From NCBI GenBank assembly GCA_950097015.1, contig CATNEN010000039.1, positions 10,634,001 to 10,698,000 on the forward strand: a stretch of 64,000 bases of DNA, in the 5' to 3' direction. How positions within the stretch are numbered: position 1 is the stretch's first letter; the number at the start of each line of letters is the position of its first letter. Shown in pieces: positions 39,881 through 50,100 of this stretch. Both the position numbers and the translations under genes were made by a program. The notes beneath the pieces are model-generated. The model was not told the DNA's origin. It searched no databases and worked only from the letters and a program-made list of their open reading frames with translations. Origin of the DNA: Macrostomum hystrix. Lineage: Eukaryota; Platyhelminthes; Macrostomidae.

Positions 39881-40495
39881 CAGCAATGCCATGCACAGCA
39901 GCAGCGGAGGTGGACAATTTGCAGAGTTAATTCCGTTGTACTTGGATTTTAGAAAGCGAACATCTTCAATCGCATCTCACTTGATGGTAAATCATGAGCA
40001 AATAACAGGTAATATGACATTTGTGACAACTTCATTAACTTAACTACTTGCAGTAGTTTATGCGTGCATGAATAAGCTTGAATTACTTGGCTTTAGTGTT
40101 GCCGGGTATTTAATTATCATGTGAATAGATAAGAAAAGCTAAGAAACAGACAGCAATGTCACAGACAATTTATACCAACACATAATTGGCCAGACAATAT
40201 AAATAATATTAATTTTACACATTACTGGGTAAGAGAGATCGTTCAAAAGTTTAACCTTTATCGTTACTTTCTGTGGATTTAACGGAAAAAACGAAATAGC
40301 AAGAGTCAAACTTCAAAAACTCGTTAATTTTTTTTTTATCGGATATTTATAATTTTATCTGCACTTTTACCTCAATCAGTTCAAGGAAATAAAATTTGTC
40401 CCAACCGACAAGTTCGTTTGCTTTGCCAGCAGAAATTAGACTTTTGTTCAGAAATATAATGTAACATTTAAACGATTAAAAAGGCTGTCTGGGTG
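39880..40495. other. AT-rich intergenic stretch
   Basis: Between the 22-bp array and the SGT1 stop codon. No gene seen. Confidence 0.45.
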
Positions 40496-41759
40496 TCAAG
40501 AGTCCCACTTCTTATACTCCATACCATCCGGCGGCTTGACATCAACCTTGGCTTTGGCGACATCCTGCCAGTTTGTTGACAGCACGGTTCCGCCGCTCTC
40601 TGTAAAGCTCTTAACCATAGCCTTACGCTGCTCGTCCGTGCCGTCGCTGTAGATCTTCTGGAACAGGTCGTTCAGCGCTGCGTCGCCCTCCAACTTTTCG
40701 TCCTCAATAGACTTGGCTATGGCGTCCCAGTTTTTGCCCTGAATTGATTGAGTTTGATTGTTTTAAGGAGTTCGAATCTTAACACGAAGGGTCTGGAGTT
40801 CGAATCTTTAACCGAAATGTCTGGAGTTTAAATCTTAGCCCGAAATGTCTGGAGTTCGAATCTTAACACGAAGGGTCTGGAGTTCAAATCCTAGCCCGAT
40901 AGGTCAGGAGTTCGAATCTTAACCCGGGAGGTCTTGAGTTCGAATCTTAACCCGGGAGGTCTGCAGTTCGAATCTTAACTCGATAGGTCTGGAGTTCGAA
41001 TCTTAACTCGGGAGGCCAGGAGTTCTCAATAGACTTGGCTACGGCATCCCAGTTTTTGCCCTGAATTGGTTGAGTTTGATTGTTTAAAGGAGTTCGAATC
41101 TTAACACGAAGGGTCTGGAGTTTAAATCCTAGCCAGAGAGGTCTGAAGTTCGAATCTTAACTCGAGAGGCCACGAGTTTGAATCTTAATCCGGGAGATCA
41201 GCAGTTCGAATCTTAACTTGAGAGGTCAGGAGTTCGAATCTTAACCTAAATTTCAATAAGATGATTAAGTTTGATGCCTTAAATTAGTTATTAGTTCAAG
41301 TTACAAATGAGATCCCAGAGGGGATAATTTTCCCACCTGTTGCACGGGAGCCGGCGCAACCGGTTGCGTCATCTCCCCACCGCCCAGTTGTTTAGGCGGG
41401 GCAGGCAGAGTGGCCGCCAGACTTGTGTCGGCGCCCTCCAGTACACCCCACCGCAGGCCCAGCTGCTGCTTATTGAGCCTTAGATCCAATCGGGTGGGCT
41501 TGACGCTTAACTGGATGCCCTCGCCAGCAACGGCATGTGCCAGTCGGAGCTGCGTGCTGGCAGCCTCGCCCGCCACACGGTAGTTCACCGTTACTGTGCA
41601 ACCGTCGTCGCTAACGACGCCAAAAGCGGTGTTGTCATTGGCAACGCCTTTAAGAAATATTGAAACGGACACGTAGGCGTCAGTTTGATACCAGTCAATG
41701 CGAGGCCGCGACGACAGCTGCTGCTGCTGTTGTTGCTGCTCTTCAGTAGAGTCGCTCAT
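40496..41759 (-). CDS. SUGT1: SGT1-type co-chaperone (CS + SGS domains, no TPR)
   Basis: SGT1 bridges HSP90 and SCF ligase or kinetochore clients. Exons 41759-41337 and 40738-40496 join in phase 0 (CAG|GTGGGA, TTCAG|GGC), giving 221 residues. ATG 41759 is followed by a Q run, then the CS domain ([36 protein letters not shown]). Exon 2 is the SGS domain ([43 protein letters not shown]). The N-terminal TPR domain of the yeast and human proteins is absent, as in Drosophila. The start ATG lies directly before the CS domain, so loss rather than a missed exon is likely. Confidence 0.92.
40760..41265. repeat. B-box-like minisatellite and exon-fragment duplication in the SGT1 intron
   Basis: About 14 copies of a 28-bp unit containing GGTCTGGAGTTCGAATCTTA, which resembles a tRNA T-arm (B box GGTTCGAATCC). 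In the middle, at 41025-41121, sits a second copy of 40703-40799. It carries the first 36 bases of exon 2, its acceptor and the adjoining repeat. Confidence 0.85.
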
Positions 41760-42339
41760 TTTGTGCTGGCTTGACGTCAGGACTTTGCTGAAGTTAAAAA
41801 ATAAGCACTTTAACTGTATCTATCAGATTGCCTAGCAACAACACCTGTATATCTATCAGACTGCCTAGCAACAACACCTGTATATCTATCAGATTGCCTA
41901 ACACTAAGTCCTTGAATTATTTCAAGGACTCGACTGAAAAATCTGAATAATTTCTTAACACAATCCTATATTTAAGCAAAGCCTGTGGGACCTGTGTTGA
42001 AGAATATTAAAAAGAGAGTATTTAAAAAAACAAATCAAGTAAAAGGAAAGTTTCAAATGATTTTTTACATATATTCAAGATTTCTTAGCCAATCGACCTG
42101 CTGTTCTCTTTCAGAGTCTGAAATTAAATTAAATTAACAAAACAAGCGGCTTGTTGTGGCGGCAGTATGAAAAATTTCAATGGGATTCGAATCCAAAAAA
42201 AAATAACACTACGAATCTTTCCATTTTGTTGCCCTTCAAAAAATCGAAATTGTAGAAATGATGCAAGAAAATAGTTCCAGATGCCCGCTAAAAATAAATT
42301 CATTTACTAGCTGTCCTTTGAATATGTTTAAAAAAGTCG
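41760..42339. other. intergenic stretch between SGT1 and PI31
   Basis: Two and a half copies of a 46-bp repeat (TATCTATCAGACTGCCTAGC core) at 41818-41905, then AT-rich DNA. No gene. Confidence 0.55.
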
Positions 42340-43371
42340 TCACATATAGAAATTTCCACCGCCGCCGCCAAATCCGCCCCTACCGCGACCGAAACCGGGG
42401 CCGTCGTTGCCCCAGCCGGGCGGTCTGAGATTGTCCGGATCCGGGTCGGCGAAACCAAACGGCCCGCCGCCTCCGCCGCCGCCGCCACCACCCGGCTGGC
42501 CAGGGCCGAACGGATCGAATCTTGCTCCGGGCGGCACGGCGCCTGGCGGCAATGGCTGACCGGATGACGGATCGATGACTGGCTGGCCTGGCCGCCTAGG
42601 CTGGCCGATGCGCAGCGGATCGAATCGCATGCCGCCGCCGCCGCCGCCGCCGAACGGGTCAAGATCGGCGCGGCCGTAGTCGAATGGATTGACGGCCTGG
42701 GGACGCATCGGCTGGGGCAGGGGCTGCTGTCCGGGAGAGCCGGGCAGTGGTCGATGCGGCATAGGAATCGGCTGCTGATTCTGCCGCTGTTGCTGCTCCT
42801 GCTGCTGCTGAGTTCTGAATGGCGCCAAACGCAGAAACAGTTGCTCCCACAGAAGCCTATGCAAGCGTTCCACAGCGGGATAGGCTCGACGAAGGCAATC
42901 ATCGTCGGCTGGGCCTTGATCGGCCTGGCTAGACAGGGACGCGTCAACTGGGGAGAGCAGGTCGGCTGGCACTGCGCAACTGGCAGCCGTGTCCCGGTGG
43001 GACAGCGACACAATCAGATCGTCGCCCATGGTAATTAGGCCGAGCATGAAGTTGCTGGCGTTATCAGACTCTGGCTGCTGCTGACCGGAGCGCCGCTTGT
43101 GCCTGTAAGCTAGAACGATATCCTCGCTAAGGCCGCTGTCTGACCAGCACTCGGCTGGAAGCATCGAGGATCTCGACACTGACTGCTGCTGCTGCTGCTG
43201 AGACTGCAAGCCTAAAAGTGAGAAATCTGTGGCTAGCAGGTAGCTGTGAGCAAACAGGAGTGCCCAATCGCGTCTAGTTTTCACATGGGCCTTGTGCGCC
43301 TCCAAGATGTACACTAAGCTGTTTAGCATAGCATCCAGAGAAGGCGGTTCATTGGCTGTGGATGCTGCCAT
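42340..43371 (-). CDS. PSMF1: PI31 proteasome regulator
   Basis: PI31 binds 20S proteasome and FBXO7. It inhibits in vitro and helps assembly or transport of proteasomes in cells. A single visible coding exon of 343 residues runs from ATG 43371 (GTTGCCATGG, a strong Kozak context). The upstream ATG at 43395 is followed by TTGCAG and is more likely intron, so a leader intron or trans-splice acceptor is possible. Residues about 8-180 are the FP domain (ALLFAHSYLLATDFSLLG, NFMLGLITMGDDLIVSLSH). The C-terminal half is Pro/Gly-rich with the family's signature: ADLDPFGGG, MRFDPLRIG, PPGAVPPGARFDPFGPGQPG and PDPDNLRPPGW. It is longer than human PI31 (271) because of Q and G runs. Confidence 0.92.
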   Translation of the reverse strand: MAASTANEPPSLDAMLNSLVYILEAHKAHVKTRRDWALLFAHSYLLATDFSLLGLQSQQQQQQSVSRSSMLPAECWSDSGLSEDIVLAYRHKRRSGQQQPESDNASNFMLGLITMGDDLIVSLSHRDTAASCAVPADLLSPVDASLSSQADQGPADDDCLRRAYPAVERLHRLLWEQLFLRLAPFRTQQQQEQQQRQNQQPIPMPHRPLPGSPGQQPLPQPMRPQAVNPFDYGRADLDPFGGGGGGGMRFDPLRIGQPRRPGQPVIDPSSGQPLPPGAVPPGARFDPFGPGQPGGGGGGGGGGPFGFADPDPDNLRPPGWGNDGPGFGRGRGGFGGGGGNFYM

Positions 43372-43399
43372 GGCAACTCGCAATTCTGCAATCATAAAT

Positions 43400-45840
43400 T
43401 ATTAACTTAAGAGTTACAAGTGCACAAAAAATCTGGAAAACTAAAAATTATTATCAGACTTAAACCTAAATAGTTTTGACCAATAAAACAACAAAATAAT
43501 AAATAATAACAATAATAAGTAAAAATAACTCAACATTATACATTCGAATTTTTGTCTTTTTATGATCAATAGATGGTCATGTCTGTTTGTGCTTACTTAC
43601 TGATACTTGTGCTTCAATTATAAGCATAAAATGTAGACAAATGAAAATACTTTCTTAATTTGGCATATTTCTTTGATCTTTAAAATTAGACCCTAGTGGA
43701 ATATGTTTTGATAATACTTCACTTCTCTATTCTACTCTCAATTATTTCATATTCTAATTTATCTCAATCAAGTAAAAATACTTTCTGTAGATCATGCTAT
43801 AATGCAAAATAGGTCAATAGTGTATTATTAAGTACAGACAATGTACTAGCTTACAAATCATTGTATGGGCTTATTTCCAATAGATAATGGAACACGTAAA
43901 TCTAATGTACATCTATTTTTTTTCAAATATTGTAATCTAAATCTAACATTGCTCATATTCTAGCAAACCTAGCCATTGCTTTCGATCATTTTTTCTTTTA
44001 ATGCATTTGTTTAAATGACCATTAATTCCATATATTATATAATACTAAATCAATATTGCTTAAGTTTGAACCTTTGCTTATTTGTCAGTTTGGTTTGCTA
44101 GTCTAGATTAATAATTCAAATTGTTGCCTTGAGCCAATCTTTTTATTAAATTAACGACCATTTCCAGACCCACATTTCAATTTCAATGAGATGGCTTGAT
44201 TTTCTGTTCACTAGAGTCCTTGAGACTATGAAACTTGAAGCTAGACCTGCAGTATTAAGCCATTGTATTAGCTTTGAAGCTAAGATAAAAAAGGCTTAAG
44301 CTTTTGGTTTTGTTAAAGCTTAAAGTGTTAAAGTTTAATTTATTAAAATCTTTGAGTTAATTAAATGTGATCATTTTCTTGTAATTTTAATATTCTATTT
44401 ATCATCCTAAGCAAATATAGCAATCTTGAGCAAAATTTATTTTCAGTATGCATGTAGTTACATCCTAATTTTGATGTAATTTGTGTTCTAGACTGAATTA
44501 ATGTATTTTAGATACAAAATCTGCATAACTGCCACTTTTATCTGTTAAAGCTAATTATTATGCCAATCACATTGCCTACTACTTGTAATATTTTTGTCAA
44601 GCAGGTTCCCAAATATATTTTGCCATTTTCTACTTAAAACAATGTCACACAGGTTCAGTGCTAGTTATCTAATATTGTCAATATGTTTAACTGTCTTTGA
44701 CATTATGTGTCAATATCTAATGTTAGCATTCTACAATGAATATGGTCTATGTATTTTTATTTTCATGTGTAGGCCTATATGGCAAAATTTAGGATATTTA
44801 AATGTTTTACCTCTGCTTTCTTTTTTTATATAGTTAAGTTGTATGTCACTTTTGACAATAGTCCTTATTACATTTTCTTAAATAAAAATAATTATTAGGC
44901 TAATTTTAAATCCAATGAGGATGTGTCAATTTTTATCTGGAGCTGGAGGTAATAAGCTAATAAACTTCAGTAGGCCTAGGGCCTACACAATTTATTTTTT
45001 TTATTTCTGTACTTATCTATCTTGACATAATTTTAATTAAAGCTATTTTTTGTCTTATGTTCTTATGTTCCATATTGCCTCTTAATTGTTGTTTTTGTGA
45101 TGTATTTCTTATCATAATTATAATATGATTGTATCATGAACACAAGAATAAATAAATAGAACAATATTTCAGACCCATGCTGATTTGCCAGTTTAATATT
45201 CTAGTCTGGATAATTTAAAAACGGCCGGCTTTAACCGATCCTTTATCATAATTAAGGTATGCCATTCAATTTTTCACTAAGTTTTTCGTTATGGTGGAAG
45301 ATTTTATTAGGGCCTACATTTTAGATGCACCGAATGTTCGTTTCAGCATACATGAATGCAAAAATCTGCAAGTCTTTAAAAATCCTATATTTTCATTGTG
45401 CGAATTCCGAACAGTACACCCACTCGTGTGAAACGTGACAGTACATTGGTGCAAGTGCAAGTGCAACTTGCACTTGCATTTATCCAATGCCTTCTGTTCT
45501 GTTATAAATGACAGATATGAAAATAAACTTTGTTGTAAATTTACATATCAATAGTTTTAATATTATGGGCAACATACCAAAATATCAGATAACATTATCT
45601 TATCAGTTATTTCCTGCTTTTGTTTACTCTAAAAATTCAGAACCCTAGGTCTAGGTGGAACCAAACTCATCATGTCCTCGCGATATTTTAAAACAGCGCG
45701 TGAAAATTCTAGAAAACACTTTAGTGGGGCTTTGTCTAATTAATATTTAAGTGTACAAGATAAAATAAACAAGACATACAAAAAAGAATATTAAATAATT
45801 AATTGTGTTTATCACTAATAAATGAAAAATTTACAATTAA
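43400..45840. other. 2.4-kb AT-rich intergenic stretch
   Basis: No coding similarity on either strand. A small palindromic cluster (GTGCAAGTGCAAGTGCAACT then TGCACTTGCA) lies at 45449-45480. Confidence 0.5.
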
Positions 45841-45849
45841 AAAATAAGC

Positions 45850-46506
45850 TGTGCTAATCTATCCGATTTCTCAAGAACTCGTCACCTGGGACTCAACCGA
45901 CCTCTCATTTTACATTCTGGATGGAGACGGTCTGGCTCGCTCGATCATTCCAAGGTCTTCCGACACAGCCGCTTGAGCAGCTTCACCAGGCAACTCAACT
46001 TGTACGGCTTCCGGCGGTTGCCAGGCGGACGTCCAATCAGCTTTCAGCATGCGAATTTCCGGCGCGACAGACAGGACTGGCTGGTCCAGTTGAAGCGACC
46101 CCTGAGAAGCTCGGCGCATCGACCGCCAGGTAGAGAGCTGCCGACGTCATTAGCTCCATCAGCGCCGCCGCCGATACTGCGACCCCAGCCGCAGCAACCC
46201 CCTAGGCAACCACCGCTATCGGCGTTTCTCATACAGCATCCGACGCAGTCGCAACCGTTGCCATCCAATGATCGAATTGCTCGGCCAGCAAATTTTAACG
46301 CAGCTGCAGCAGCCGCCGCCACTGCTATTCTACTCGCAATGGCCTGCCCATCAGACAAGAATGTTGCTTGTTGGACCGCCACCGACGCTAATTCCATCGC
46401 CGTCACTAATGACGCGGCGGCCAGCACCGCTGAGGTCGAGATTTTTGTAGTCATCGAGGCCTGTACCAAATATTTTGCAATAATGGCAGCTTTGGCATTA
46501 GAATAA
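45850..46506 (+). pseudogene. HSF-type DNA-binding domain fragment with a frameshift
   Basis: The plus strand reads ELVTWDSTDLSFYILDGDG and then, after a one-base shift near 45945, KVFRHSRLSSFTRQLNLYGF followed by RRDRQDWLVQLKR. This is the second half of a heat-shock-factor DNA-binding domain (family pattern FVRQLNMYGF...FKRGRPDLL). The first helices are missing upstream, and a Pro/Gln-rich tail follows to a stop at 46506. The frameshift, missing 5' part and lack of a visible intron suggest a pseudogene or retrocopy. A sequencing error in a real single-exon HSF-like gene is the main alternative. Confidence 0.65.
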
Positions 46507-46591
46507 GCGAAAAGCCTTAAGGATAGTGGAAGCTAAGCAGAGTTTTAAACGCACAATAAAGAGGCAGCAATTTCATTTCTCCAACTTTCAG

Positions 46592-46668
46592 CGACCGTTT
46601 TGCCCAGTGTTTAGATCTCCGGACTTCTATCCGAGAGGTCAAGAGTTCGAAACCCTGTCTAATTCCCT
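46592..46668 (+). repeat. tRNA-derived SINE head or tRNA pseudogene
   Basis: GACCGTTTTGCCCAGTGTTT, an anticodon-arm-like CCGGACTTCTATCCGA (UCU in the loop) and GGTCAAGAGTTCGAAACC form A-box, anticodon and B-box regions in the right order and spacing. The acceptor stem does not close and the anticodon loop is one base short, so it is not a working tRNA gene. Arg(UCU)-type ancestry is suggested by the loop only. Confidence 0.5.
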
Positions 46669-46699
46669 TTATTTTCATTGTGATTCAGCGGAGCCCAAA

Positions 46700-47115
46700 T
46701 TTCAATTTGAGCGGATGACACGGCCACTCCGGAGAAAGTATGTTAAAACACTGTTTATCATTTTTTTTCATTCCTTTGCGTCACAATGCCTAACCCAGTG
46801 AGTAGTATATTGTGCGTATGTTGCTTTTTAATATTTGTTTTAGCTTTACTCGCCTAGAACTCTACAGTTCTGGTCCTAGGAAAGAAGGACACTGTACACA
46901 ATTCGTTCATCATCCTTGTGTTGTTGCGCTGACTCATTAAAGAACTAAATTTTAAGGCATAGTTTAAGTATAATTATTTCGCCAACACCAACCATTGATG
47001 AGTTTTATTTATTTATCAGAAATGAATTATTCATCTCTGCATGTAATATAAATTCAATAAAATTTAGAGTCCACAAATTTCATCGTTTGAGTTCATGCCC
47101 AAATTGCTGATATTT
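46700..47115. other. 3' flank of the WSC gene
   Basis: No gene. On the minus strand AATAAA lies near 47005-47012, about 105 bases past the WSC stop, and can serve as its poly(A) signal. Confidence 0.5.
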
Positions 47116-50100
47116 TCAATTCAAAGAATAGATGCTGTTGTAGCCGTCGCCGCCGCACACCTGTCTGGAGTTGCCCTTGCAGCGCTTGCTGCATTTCGCG
47201 GCTTCGGCGTCGCCGTACGAGCCGTACTGCTCGCCGCAGAAGCACTTGCAGCCGTCCTGCACGCCGAAGAACATGTAGATCTTGCCCGCCTTCTTGCACA
47301 GGCGGTAGCATTTGCCAAGGCTCATGTCGTTTGAGGTACCGGCGTGCAGAGCAAGATCAGGCTCCTCTGCATTGTCGAGATAGCAGCCTTTGGAGTCTGG
47401 AAAGATTGCAATGTTAGCAATGACTGTTCATGGCAGATTTCAAAATTGTCTTACCGCTGGTTGACAAATGATGAGTTGTTGTCCAAAGCATCTCTCCGTG
47501 GGTAAGAGCTTTTAATGGTTTTCTTGTTCCTGCTACACAGTGGCTATAATAATTTTTTGGAAAAAGTAATGATTCGGCCCTAGCCAATTCAACTACAGGA
47601 CTTATTGAGGAAGTGAGAATTCATCAAATGGCAGAATCGACACTCGGCGCCGATATTTGAGCACCAATTTGTGCTCTATGGCAAAAATAAATCGATAGCG
47701 TTCGATCGCCGTCTATGGCTGTCTATAGCCATTAAGTGAAATTCTCACTTTTAATTAGCTCGTGCCCCCACATCTTACTCGTACTCGGAGATACTCGATA
47801 CTCGACAAGGCGCCTCAGAGATACTCGAGTTTAAATGATGATCGCTTTTGCTTAAACGAGTACTATTGTAAAGACCTAGCAACTTACCGTACACAACCAC
47901 TCCGGTAGTAAAGACTTCATTTCTCCAGTTTCCACCGCAGGTGCGGCTCTTGTCGCCCCAGCACTTTCTCTGGCACTCGGTGTTGCTGACGCGTCCGTAA
48001 CGACCGTACGAGTTGCCGCAGTGGCACCAGTCGCCAGCTTGTAGGCTAGCGTAGCGGAAGTTCTTGTCCTTGCAGTAGTTGACGCAGAACTCTTTCGTTG
48101 TTCGCGTGCCGGCCTTGAGCGATAGTTGTAGGTCTCTTTCGCTTTTGTCCTTGAAACAGCCCAGTCTGATACCATCTGGGTTAATGTTTTGTTATATTTG
48201 GATAAGAACGTTTTTGAGGTTATAGAAGCGGACTTCCTGAGATTATCAGACAATTCGTAAAGTACAGGTAATGTTCTGTGGTGTCGATAGAGCCTACAGC
48301 CAATGCTCTTACCAGACTTCTTGATGCCCGTTTCGAAGATCTCATTGCGCCACTCGCCGCCGCAAGTCTGCTTCGGGTCGCCCCAGCACTGTCGATAGCA
48401 GTCAGCGTCCTGAGCCTTTCCGTACCGACCATACTTATTGCCGCAGGTGCACCAGTCACCGGCCTGTAGACCAGCGTACTTGTATCCCCTGGCTTTGCAG
48501 TAGTTGATGCAGAAGTTCCTCTCTGTTCGCTTGCCGGAATGGAATGCGTGCGACATGTCTCTGCTCGACTTGTCCACGTAGCAACCAATGCGGTTGGTGA
48601 GTAGTCCTGTTTGACAGTGGACAAGTTTATATAATGTTCGACAAGTTTATAAAATGTTCGACAAGTTTATAAAATGTTCGACAAGTTTATAAAATGTTCG
48701 ACAAGTTTATAAAATGTTCGACAAGTTTATAAAATGTTCGACAAGTTTATAAAATGTTCGCGTTAAAATTGTATAATTTATCGTATTATGTATATTTAAT
48801 CAATAGCAAGAGCATATTGTAGACTTAGTATTTATCGTATTGAAATTATTAATCGGGAGTGCTTACTCGATCCGCTAGCGCCAGTGGTGAAAACCTCATT
48901 TCTCCAGGTTCCACCGCAGGTGTGGCTTCTGTCGCCGACGCAGCTCACATTGCAGTCAGAGTCGCTTGCCTTTCTGTATCGGCCATACGAGTTTCCGCAG
49001 AAGCACCAGTCACCAGCCTGGAGACCAGCGTACTTGTAGCCTCTGGCTCTGCAGAATTTGACGCAGAACTGCTTCGTGTTGTGGCTTCCGACATGAAGAG
49101 CGATCGGCAGATCTCGCCCGCTGCCACTGTCCTTGTAGCAGCCCTGTCTGATACCATCTGACAAAGGTATGGTTGACAAGGCAATTCGTTTCTCTCAGTA
49201 AACTAAGCTGCATGAGTGAGATGGACCGATATGAATGAAACATAGCCAGTACGGCAGATGCGTCTGTGAGCAGATGTTCAGTCTGTGAAGTCTACCACAG
49301 TTACACAGGCGATGCTTAATCCTATTTTATAGCGTTAATTGTGTGTCTCTATTGTTTTTCTTACGCTTAAATATACCTCACGGTCAAAAGTCCGAATGGC
49401 AAGTCTCTGGGCTACAAGCCATCAGTACTGAGACAACGCCTAAGAGAATATGCATGATCAGGATTACCTGACTCAGCGTTGCCAGTGTTGAAGATCTCAT
49501 TGCGCCACTCGCCGCCGCAAGTCTGATTCGGGTCGCCCAAGCACTGTCGATAGCAGTCAGCGTCCTGAGCCTTTCCGTACTGACCGTACTTATTGCCGCA
49601 GGTGCACCAGTCACCGGCCTGTAGACCAGCGTACTTGTATCCCCTGGCTTTGCAGTAGTTGATGCAGAAGTTCCTCTCTGTTCGCTTGCCGGAATGGAAT
49701 GCGTGCGACATGTCTCTGCTCGACTTGTCCACGTAGCAACCAATGCGGTTGGTGAGTAGTCCTGTTTGACAGTGGACAAGTTTATATAATGTTCGACAAG
49801 TTTATAAAATGTTCGACATGTTTATAAAATGTTCGACAAGTTTATAAAATGTTCGACAAGTTTATAAAATGTTCGACAAGTTTATAAAATGTTCGACAAG
49901 TTTATAAAATGTTCGACAAGTTTATAAAATGTTCGACAAGTTTATAAAATGTTCGACAAGTTTATAAAATGTTCGACAAGTTTATAAAATGTTCGACATG
50001 TTTATAAAATGTTCGACAAGTTTATAAAATGTTCGACAAGTTTATAAAATGTTCGACAAGTTTATAAAATGTTCGACAAGTTTATATAATGTTCGACAAG

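Noticed and set aside
46592-46668. Functional tRNA-Arg(UCU) gene
   Set aside because: The acceptor stem does not pair and the anticodon loop is short by a base.
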